64,000 nucleotides of DNA, taken from assembly GCA_963791805.1 (NCBI GenBank), contig CAWBTU010000004.1:806001-870000 (forward strand). The letters run 5' to 3'. A model generated the notes under the pieces. It was not told where the DNA came from. It made no database searches and was given only the letters and a program-made list of their open reading frames with translations. Positions within the stretch are counted from its first letter, which is position 1. Each line of letters starts with the position of its first letter. The DNA comes from JACMJL01 sp963791805. Lineage in GTDB: Bacteria; Bacillota; Clostridia; Clostridiales; Clostridiaceae. The translations under genes were made by a program, and so were the position numbers. This document shows positions 27,801 to 38,000 of this stretch, in pieces.

Positions 27801-28824
27801 ATATTTCAGTTTGCTTTAGAATACCCTCCATTATGTCTTTTACATCTAATACATCTGCAACTGCTAGGGATGTTAATTCTCCAAGACTAGACCCCAGAAC
27901 ATAATCAGGATTTATACCTTCCTCAATAAGAGTCTGGGCAAGACTATATTCAATCATAAATATTGCAGGGTGAGTGTATTTTAACTGATCAAAACTATCA
28001 CTTATTTGTTTCTTTTCATCATAGATTTTATCAAGTATAGATTCCCCCAATATTTCATATACAATATTATCTAGAGAATTCATCCATTTTCTAAAAACAG
28101 GATGACTGTCATAGAGGTCTTTGCCCATCTGAAAATATTGAGAACCCTGCCCCGAAAACATAAATACAATTCGTTTACTCATTTTCTCTTTTCTCATTCT
28201 GAAGTCAACAAAAACTTGCTTGTCATTAAGTTGAAAATATATATTATTATTTGTAACATATTCCATGGTACATCCTGGTTCTTTACCGTATGAATGTCCT
28301 GGATATACCTTAACATCAGATGATATATCCCTTTTTATTCTTTGAACACTTTCATATAAACCTTCTGCAGATGCACCTTCTTCACTACAAACTCCGCAAC
28401 CTTCAATAAAAATAGTATCTCCAGTAAATATACTATCTGGCAATACATAGCACATTCCACCAGTGGTATGCCCTGGTGTAAGCAAGCATTTAACACTGTT
28501 TTCTCCAAATTTTATTATGTTCATATCATCAACAGGATTCAAATTATCACACCTAAAATCATAGAAGTCAATTTCCTCAGAAGACATAAAAACATTAACA
28601 CCAAATTGTTTTACTAAAGTATTCACCAAATTAGTATGATCGTAGTGTGAATGAGTAAGCAAAACAGTAGTGAGCTTTGCATTCAATTCTATAAGCTTGT
28701 CCTTGATTATTTTAATGCTCCATGCAGGATCTACTATCATTGCTTCATTGGTTAAATTATCTACGATAATATAGCAGTAATTGGTGCCTACTTTAATGGG
28801 ATATACTTTATAATTATTATTCAT
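24886..28824 (-). CDS. Four-domain trans-acting PKS helper: MBL hydrolase - acyl hydrolase - malonyl AT - enoyl reductase
   Basis: About 1312 residues from ATG 28822-28824 (GGAG seven bases upstream; an ATG six codons earlier lies over this site). Domains: metallo-beta-lactamase fold about 1-205 (THSHYDH, GHTTGG, GDTIF, PGHS), as in the BaeB/PksB thioesterases; AT-like domain 1 about 215-525, with nucleophile Ser313 in GSSLGE and Gln338 where malonyl transferases have Arg, the pattern of BaeD/PedC acyl hydrolases; AT domain 2 about 548-855, with Ser635 in GHSLGEYS and Arg660, a malonyl transferase; and a PfaD-type flavin enoyl reductase about 875-1312 (LAGGMYRGVSS, GAAGGIGTPEAA). In known trans-AT clusters these are two to four separate proteins. 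It would load, reduce and clean the PKS, whose proteins lack any active AT. Confidence 0.93.
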   Translation of the reverse strand: MNNNYKVYPIKVGTNYCYIIVDNLTNEAMIVDPAWSIKIIKDKLIELNAKLTTVLLTHSHYDHTNLVNTLVKQFGVNVFMSSEEIDFYDFRCDNLNPVDDMNIIKFGENSVKCLLTPGHTTGGMCYVLPDSIFTGDTIFIEGCGVCSEEGASAEGLYESVQRIKRDISSDVKVYPGHSYGKEPGCTMEYVTNNNIYFQLNDKQVFVDFRMRKEKMSKRIVFMFSGQGSQYFQMGKDLYDSHPVFRKWMNSLDNIVYEILGESILDKIYDEKKQISDSFDQLKYTHPAIFMIEYSLAQTLIEEGINPDYVLGSSLGELTSLAVADVLDVKDIMEGILKQTEIFEVNCEKAAMIAIIGDVRLYEETVLKESCEIAAINYSSHFVVSVKEQNISIVKRFLKEKNITSQVLPVSYGFHTELIDSARQSFFDNIKNIKYRDPSINVVSSLTGDLVDKISWDYMWHVVRDPIQFPKAIKKLEDISSNIYIDLGPSGTQASFVKNNLSENSTSEVYSVITPFNKGMENLSKLKDIKKDIKKDIAKDVEKERNDKGMIAYVFPGQGSQQKGMGCDLFDKYKELTEVADRVLGYSIKQLCLEDPNHELQQTQFTQPALFVVNALSYLKESKEGTIKPDYVAGHSLGEYSALFAAGVFDFETGLKLVKKRGELMSQAENGGMAAIVGFTDEKVSEILKRYNLTSIDIANFNTPTQIVISGLKDDIESAKPIFEAEGAKAYIVLKVSGAFHSRYMAEASEEFALFLKQFEFQNPNIPVIANVNARPYRNNELKLNIVNQITHSVRWTDSIRYLMGKNDIEIIQIGPGAVISGLVKTIKNEAEPLIVDEAEPLISEQIEIPQENENKTKNRLSITAESLGDKEFKKDYNLKYAYLAGGMYRGVSSKELVVRMGKAGMMGFLGTGGLEISQIEDAIEFIHSELDEDQAYGMNFISNINEPDKEERTIDLFMKYGINVIEASAFINMTPALVKYRIKGLKSNPDGTIISENRIIAKVSRPEIAEIFLSPPPDIIINKLLKQNKITSEEAMMSKQISMCDDLCVESDSGGHTDQGVAYTLMPAMLNLRDEMMKRFKYAKRVRVGAAGGIGTPEAALAAFVLGADFILTGSINQCTVEAGTSDAVKDLLQDINVQDTEYAPAGDMFEIGAKVQVVKKGVFFPARANKLYEVYKHYDSLDDIDEKTRNQIQDRYFRKSFEDIYDETKSFLSVVNPMLIERADKNPKYKMSLVFRWYFNYSTMLALTGNIENKVDYQINCGPAMGAFNQWVKRTDIENWRQRNVDRIAVQIMDETAKLLQRRFKSLIERS

Positions 28825-29020
28825 TTTCTCACTCCATTCCAAGGGTCTTTGTCTATTGCTATCAATATATTATCTTATTTAGCTTAGTTATAAGTGTTTG
28901 AATATCTTAAGGGACTTAGAAAGAGACTCCTTTGCTGTCCACAAAATTGAAAGTGCATATAATTTTGAAGCATAAATATGTTTAATTATATTTTCTTAAT
29001 TATAATTATTATTTTGTGTT

Positions 29021-32000
29021 TTATACTTCCCTCAACAATTCTTTTACCAATTGTTCATTAGATAACTCACCTTTTGATATTTTCTCTACAATTTCTAAGA
29101 ATGCCTTATTATCATCCTTGCCAATATTTGTTGATTCTTTCGAGTCTATTCCGGCTAATAATTTTAATTTTGACAAATCCCCTTGCATAACCATGAGCTG
29201 AGACCTATTGGATGCCAGAGCTTTATATAATAAATTAATTGCTTTTGATGTTTCCAATGATTCTATCCCTATTCCATTCATCATCTTTCTTGTCTCTTCA
29301 TTTACATTCATCCCACCATCCTTCCAAAGTGGCCAGTTGATAGCTAAGGTTTTTCCATAACACTTCTTTTCTAGCACCATTTCAGTTCGATACCTAGCAT
29401 AACTATCCATGAAACTATTTGCCGTAGAGTAATCTGCTTGTCCTGCGTTACCCATTACTCCTGAAGTTGAAGAAAATAGTATGAAAAAATCAAGTTTTAT
29501 ACTTTTACTAGCAGTATCTAAATTAACTACTCCCCATACTTTAGGTGCAAGAACTTTCTGTATTTCTTCTTTTGTTTTTCTCAGGATGAAGTTATCTTTT
29601 ATCACACCAGCACTATGAATAATCCCATTTAAGGTTCCATACTTTTCCTTGATACCCTGTATTAATCTATCTACATCCTCTTTCTGTACTACATCTGCTG
29701 TTTTGTATTCTACTATTGCACCTAAATCTTCCAATTCCTTTAGTTTACCTTTGTTAACTTGATCAAAAGAAGATCGTCCTGTCAGAATCAGTGTTACATT
29801 TTTTGCATTACTTGCTATTTCTCTTGCGAAGATAAATCCTAGGCCTCCCGCGCCTCCTGTGATTAGATATATCCCCTCATCTCTCCACGGAATGCTTACT
29901 TCTTCCTGTGAAACTTCAGTTTCTTTTAGACATCCTACCCATCTTTTTCCTTCTTCATATTTGATGTATTTATCCTCAGGACATCTTCTATTCTCCATCA
30001 ATTTATCAATGAGTCCTTCTGAATTTTCTTCTAATTCAACTTCAATCAATTGTCCAATTAATTTAGGATTTTCAATCTGAGCAGTTTTCAAAAGTCCTGA
30101 AATTCCTGAGAAAAGTTGTTTTTCTCCTTGACTGGTAACTACTAACTGTATTAATACCTTGTCCTTAGGTTTCTCTTTAATTATTCTTTGTATTTCATCA
30201 AAAACCTGAATAGCATAGGACTGAAATCTCTGAGCTATATTATTATCTTCTGATTTCAAGCTGATGCATTTTATGTCCTTCATTTGTCCCCTTACATCTT
30301 CTTCCAATAGTTCATCAGGTTCACACAAAATCACTATGTTTTGATAATATACAGGTTCAGCTACCCCTCTATCTATTATTTGTTCTTTCAAGGATGGCTC
30401 AAACATTATAGTATCAACGTCTTTAATAGCGGTCATATCACTTTTATTTATATTTTTGTTTGAGATTATTTCTCCTCCCAATACTCTAGAAGTATAGCCC
30501 TTAATTCGTACACATATTCTTCCTTCCTCATCAACTAAATCAATATCGAGCTTTTGAAGTTTATCTCCAGCTGAACTACCTTTACTATATCTAACTAGTG
30601 CCCACATTGTAGCAGTGCAACTACTTATAATTTCTAGTTCTTCGATAGCAAAAGGTAATATTGGTCTACTTGGCGTTTCACTTTCATAAGCTATTACATT
30701 TTGCCCTAGGAATAGCCCTATAGATGCCTGCAAAGCTGAATCCATTAAGCATGGATGCATAACATATTGATCTATAGTATTATCTAAACTAGATGGTAAC
30801 GCTAATTTAGCTAGTACTTGATTTTGTCCTACAAATATGTTCTGAATTCCTTGATGTGCTGGACCATATTTTATTCCCATTGCATTAAATACTTCATAGC
30901 ATTGAGTAGCTGTAACAGTATTCTGATTACACTTATTCTGCAATGCTTTGATGTCTAATCTTGGCAGTTCACTTTTTCTACTTATTATTGCACTTCCTTG
31001 ACTATATGTTACTGCTTCTCCACTCTCCGTTTCGTAATCGCCATATACCTCATAACTAATCATTCCATTATCTTCAAGATAAAGTCCAATATGTGCCTGT
31101 ATAGGTTGCTCCTCTACATTCATTGGATTAGTCCAAACTATATTTTTAAGCCTAATTACTTGGTCTACTTCTAAACTTCCTGATGCCTGACAAATTCCAG
31201 CTCTCGCCATTTCAAGATAAGCAACTCCCGGTAATACTTTTTTCCCATTTACAATATGATCTGACAAGAAAAATTCTTGCCCTGTAAAGGTTGAACTAAA
31301 CCTCTGTTCGGAGAAATCTGATGTATTTTCTTGTAGCAGTGGATGAATAAATGATGGCATTGTTGTGGCAGCAATCATGCCACTGAAATCCATTGATTCA
31401 CCTTTAGGTATCCAATAGCTTTCTTTTTCAAATGGATATGTAGGTAAACTTATCCTATTAGGTTTAACCTCTCCATACATCTTGCTCCAATCAAATGCAA
31501 AACCATTTGTCCAAAGACTTACCACTTTCTCATATTTGCCTTTATCTATCCATGCAGAGATAACTTTTTCCATGTCTTCATCTGTTGCCAAATCAGTCAA
31601 TGTATTCTTACTGCGTTTTATTTGTCCATGGTATAAATCTTCAACGCCTTCTTTACCTTCCAAAAATCCATTAAGTTTCTCCTTGAGCTCTTTAATTGAT
31701 GCTACAATCATACCAAGCCGTTCTTCCATGGCATCCCTTCCCACTTGAAGTGTATAAGCTATATCTTTTAAATTATCATCTGTAAAATTATGTTCATTAA
31801 TAGCCTTTAATAATCGCTTCACTTGCTCCTTAAGTCTATTTTCATTCTTAGCTGACAACAATATTATTGTTGTATTCTCAGCATTATTTGTTGCTTGGGA
31901 AGCTTCTAAATCGTTTGGTATATATTCCTCAATAACTAAATGTCCATTTGATCCTCCTGCTCCAAAAGCTGATATACCTGCACGCCTTGGATACTCTTGG

Positions 32001-35000
32001 GTTATTCCATCTATTTCAATCATTGGACGTTTCCATTCTTCAAGCTTCTGTTGAACTGTAAAAGGTGTATTGCAAAAGTCAATATTGGGATTTAGCTTTT
32101 TAGAATGCAGTGACGGTACTAGTTGTTGATATTTAAATTGCATAAGTACTTTGGTCAACGCAGCAATACCCGCTGCACTTTCACAATGACCTATGTTGGA
32201 CTTCACTGATCCGATAGAACAGTACTGTTTCTCCTTGGTGTATTCACTGAAGGTTTTAATCAATCCAGCAATTTCGATAGGATCTCCTAATGAAGTTCCT
32301 GTACCATGAGCTTCTAGATAGCTAATGGTCCTCGGATTGATTCCAGCATCTTTACATGCTCGGCCGATAACACTGGCCTGGGCATTTGGATTCGGTACCG
32401 TATATCCATTTGTCTTTCCACCATGATTAATTGCAGTCCCCTTAATTACTCCATAGATATGATCTCCATCAGCAATGGCTCTATCAAGTGGTTTTAGCAA
32501 TACCGCACCTACACCCTCACCTGGTACATACCCATCTCCTCCTATTCCAAAGCTTTGGCATTTTCCATTACTAGATGCAAATTTACCTTGAGCTAGCATC
32601 AAATATTTATTAGGGTGTATTGACACATTTACTCCTCCAGCAATGGCCAACTCACATTCACTTTTTTGTATACTTTGACATGCTAGGTGAATTGCTGTTA
32701 ATGAAGAAGAACACATAGTGTCTATAGCCATACTTGGGCCATGGAAATTATGGAAATATGAAACTCTATTGGCAATTGATGATGGATTTCCACCTAAAGC
32801 AAAAGATTGTCCCAAAACCTGAGCTTGTGCCCCATAAAGTTGATATTCCTCATACATAACTCCTACATATACACCTACATTACCTTCCATACCTTTACCA
32901 TCATATCCACTAAGCTTTTCTTTGGTATATCCTGCATCTTCCAATGCCTCATAGGAACATTCTAGAAATAAACGTTCTTGTGGATCTATTCCCTCAGCTT
33001 CGCGAGGTGAAATTTTGAAGAATAGTGGATCAAATTTATCTACATCGTCTAAAAATCCTCCCCACTTACTATATGTCTTTCCAAACTTGTTTTTATCTTC
33101 ATCATAATATAGTTTATAGTCCCAACGCTCCTTTGGAATTTCAGTTATACAATCCTTTCCTACCTTTAGATTTTTCCAAAAATCTTGAACATTGTTTGAA
33201 CCAGAATAACGTCCTGATAATCCAATTATTGCAATATCCAAAGCTCCTGATGGCTTTACTACCTCATTTTCTGTAGTATTAATGGATGAGAAACGAGAAT
33301 GTTTACGTCTTTTATTATAATTTTTTACTGGTTCCTCTAACTTTGAGACCTCAACTGAAGTTTCATTTAAAGTTTGAATTTTTTCTCCTACTTGTCTTTC
33401 AATTCCCAATAAATTTATTATTTTTTTTCTATGGGTTTCAATGAAATATTCAGTTAACTCTCCTATAGTTTGGTACTCAAAGAATAAGGTTTTAGATAAA
33501 GATCCAAATATTTTTTCTAACTCATTAGTCAACTGCATTACCATCATAGAATCTATACCATATACCTCCATAGGAGCATTTTCTTCAATTCTATGCTCTG
33601 GAACTTTAATTACAGAAGATATAATCTTCTTAATGTAATTTGTTGCTTTTTCCTTAAGCAACTCTTGTTCAATAACAGGAATCTGACTACTGTCTGCCAC
33701 TTTGCTACTAGTAGGTTCTAAGCTTTCTATTTTCAGTTTATATGGAAATATCTCTTTATACTCATCTATCAAATATTTTGCAAAGCTTTCAAGTGTTTGA
33801 TATTGCAAAAATATATTAGCATTCAGTTCAATCTCATATTCCATATTAATTCTATTAATAAATTCATTTAATGCTATTTCATCCAGTCCATATTCATCTA
33901 GTTCCCCATAGATATCAATATCTGCTTCTCTAACCTTAAGCACAATAGACATAGTTTTCGTCAAAGCTTCTTGTACTTTTTCCAATAGACTGTCTAAATC
34001 AATTAATGGTCCTTGTTGATTAGATGCTGATATTACAGAAACCTTCTCGCTTTGTGCTTCAGTCGTGGATATATCTATAATTAATTTTTCCTTAATTTGT
34101 TTAGTGTTTCCTTCAGCTACTATAATTTGATGATTTTTACCAGCAATGCCTTGATAAAGAGCATTGATTCCAGTCTCAGTATTCATTGGAATCATACCTA
34201 TATATTGCATCATCATCTTTTTTGCTTCTTCACCAACACTCATCCCACCGTCTTTCCAAAGTGGCCAGTTGATGGATAAAGTTTTACCATAGCGTTTGTT
34301 TGATAACATCATCTCAGTTCGATACCTAGCATAACAATCCATAAAAGCATTAGCCATTGAATAGTCCACTTGACCTGAGTTACCCATAATTCCAGAGGTT
34401 GAAGAAAATAAGATGAAAAAATTAAGATTCATATTTTTACTTGCATTATCCAAGTTAACTACACCGGATACTTTTGGTGCAAGCACTTCCTGAATTTCTT
34501 CTTTTGTTTTTTTCAAAATGAAATTATCCTTTATAATACCAGCACAATGAATGATTCCATTTAGAGTTCCATAATCTTCCTCGATACTTTGTATTAAGTT
34601 ATCTACATCTTTCTTTTGTGCTATATCTGCTTTTCTGTATTCTACTTTAGCACCTATGGATTCTAGTTCTCTCAATTTATTTTGTTTAACTTCATTAAGG
34701 GAAGACCTTCCTGTGAGTATTAGTGTTACATTACTTGTCTTTTTTACAATTTCTTCTGCAAATATAAGTCCAAGACCACCTACTCCTCCTGTAATTAGAT
34801 AGACCCCTTGGTCTTTCCATGGAATTTTTGCTTCTCCCTGTAATCCTTCAGCTTCTTTTAAACTACTTACCCATCGTTTTCCTTCTTGATACCTTATGTA
34901 TTTATCATTAATGTTTAATTTGTTTTCCATCAGTTTCTCTATCAATGCTTCTGAATCTTCTTCTGACTCCACTTCAATAATCTGACCTAATATTTGTGGA

Positions 35001-38000
35001 TTTTCAATTTCAGCTGTTTTTAACATCCCCGATAATCCTGAAAAAAGCTGTTGCTCTCCCTGACTTGGAACTACAATTTGTATTAATACTCTGTCCTTAG
35101 GTTTACTTTTAATTATATTTTGAATTTCTTCAAAAATCTGAACCGCATATGTATTGAACCGCTGGTCTATTCTACTCTCTTCTGATTTCAATGCAATACA
35201 ATTTGCATTCTTCATATTTGCTTTCATCCATTTTTCCCGTAATTCATCAGGTTCACATAAAATCACTGTATGCTCAATATATGCCATTTCAATTTCGTTC
35301 TTATCTATAGATTGTTCTTTGAAGCATGGTTCAAAAATTATGCTATCAATAGTTTTCTCAGTTTCTAAGGAGCTTACTTCTCCATCTAGAATCCTAGAGG
35401 TATATCCCTTAATTCGTACACATATTCTTCCAGCTTCATCACATAAATCAATATCAAGTTTCTGAATCTTACCTCCTCCTGCATTACCTTTGCTATATTT
35501 AATTATTGCCCACATTGTAGAAGTACAACTACTTATAACTTCTAGTTCTTCAAGGGCAAATGGCACTGATGGCTTTTGTAACTCTTTACTGTCAGAGGCT
35601 TCCATGTTTTGTCCCACAGCTAATCCTATAGATGCTTGTAATGCTGAATCCACTAAACTTGGGTGCAATACATATTGATCTATTGTATTAGTTACACTAG
35701 AAGGTAAAGAAATCTTTGCTAACACTTGATCTTGACCTACAAATATCTCCACTACGCCTTGATGCGCTAGTCCATATTCTATTCCTGTAGCCTTAAATAT
35801 TTCATAGCATTGTTCTGATGTAACAATATTCTGACTACACTGAGCCTGTATTGCTTTAAGATTTAAAGCTGAAGTTTCTGTTCTTTTATTTATTATTGCA
35901 CTACCCTGACTGTACACTTCTTCTTCATCAGCATCACTATATACCTCATAACTAATTGTTCCATTATCTTCAGGATAAATTCCAATATGTACTTTCACTG
36001 GTTCATCCTCTACACTAATGGGACTAGCCCAAATAATATTTTTAAGCTTAATTCCTAAATGTTCTTCTTCTAAGCTTCCTGTAGCCTGCATAATTGCTTC
36101 CCTGGCCATTTCAAGGTATGCAACTCCTGGTAAAACCTTTTTTCCATTTACCACATGATCAGATAAGAAAAATTCTTGTCCTGTAAAGGTTGAACTAAAT
36201 CTCTGTTCAGACAAATCTGATGTATTTTGGTGCAACAGTGGATGAATAAATGCTGGCATTGCAGTAGTTGCCCCCATATTCAAAATCATAGATTCTTTAG
36301 TTGCCCAATAGCTTTCTCTTGCAAAAGGATAAGTAGGCAGACTTATTTTACTCTGGCTTATATTTTTATATAGTTGGTTCCATGAAATTTCGTAGCCTTG
36401 ACAATAAAGTTCACCTAGTCCATAGAGCGTCTCTTGATACTTTTTATTATCTTGTAATAGGTTTACGCTTTGTTCTATCATATCCTTAACATACTCTTGT
36501 ATCACATTTTGCCCTGTGAAGTCTCGTGGAACTATACCTTGAAACATATTAGGTAACTTTTCTTTACTACCTACTTGTCTTAATAAATATAAAGCATCTT
36601 CCTTATCAAGAACTACAATGGCAAAGCGATACTTAAAATGGTGACGGCCTTCTAGTAATGTATAGCAAATTTCTGATAATTTCTGTTCTTGAAAACTTTC
36701 ATCTTCTAGTACATGAATCAAATCCTTTACTTTTGCTTCTAATGCCTCTTGTGTTTTAGCAGAAAGAGTAAGTAAATAACATGGTGCATTATCTAGCGGT
36801 GTGCCTTCTCTCTTTGAGTCATAGCTTTCAATCACCATATGTACGTTAGTTCCACTCATTCCAAATGAACTTATAGCTCCAATTCGATTTTTTGATTCTT
36901 TCTCAGGCCATGGCTTATTCATGGTGTTTACATAAAATGGACTATCTTTCCAATTTATATAACTATTTTCATGTTCGAAATTCAGACTTGCAGGAATCAT
37001 CTGATGACGAATTGCCTGCACAAGGCTAATTAAATTTACGATTCCCGAAGCTGCTAAAGAATGTCCAAAGTTTGTTTTCACTGAAGTAATTGCGCAGTAA
37101 TGCTGTTCATTTGTATGCTCTTTAAATGCTTCATTTAGTGCATTAATTTCAATTGGATCACCTAATATAGTCCCTGTTCCATGTGTAACAATATATTCTA
37201 TTTCCTCTGGATTTACATTGTATTTTTCATAAATCTCTTTAATAAGATTTTTTTGCGATACTCCACTAGGAGCAGTAATTCCATTTGTTTTTCCATCGTA
37301 GTTGATACCACTTCCCTTTATAACAGCATGGATTGGATCTCCGTCTGCTTTTGCTTGTGATAATCTCTTAAGCACTACCACTGCAACAGCTTCTGCAGGA
37401 ATCATACCATTAGCCCTCTTATCAAATGCATAGCATCTCCCATCTGTTGACAACATTCCTGCCTGAGCCATTGCATCAAACACTTGTGGTGTAAGCATCA
37501 AATTAACGCCAGCAGCTATAGCTGTATCACACTCACCATTATTCAAACTGATGCATGCTTGATGCACAGCAACCAAACCAGATGAACATGCAGTATTTAT
37601 TGACATATTAGGTCCATTAAGATTTAAAAAGTATGCCAATCGTGCTGCCATAATCCCATTATGATTTGAAGTAATTGGTGCATTAAATCCCACAAACTGT
37701 TGATATTCACCATTTTCAGCACCTACAAACATACCAATTTTACTTCTAGAAATTTGTGCTGGGCCATATCCTGCATCTTCTAAGGCATTCCAAGATTCTT
37801 GTAGCAAAAGTCTTTGTCTAGGATCCATGCTTTCAGCTTCTAGTGGAGAAATCTCAAAGAACAATGGATCAAATTCACTTACACCTGGAATAAACCCGCA
37901 TTTATATTTAGAGTTATCAGATTTATTCTTTGTAAAACGTTCTTCATAAATATTTCTAACAACTTCTTTCCCCTGTGAAAGTATACTCCACATCTCATCT

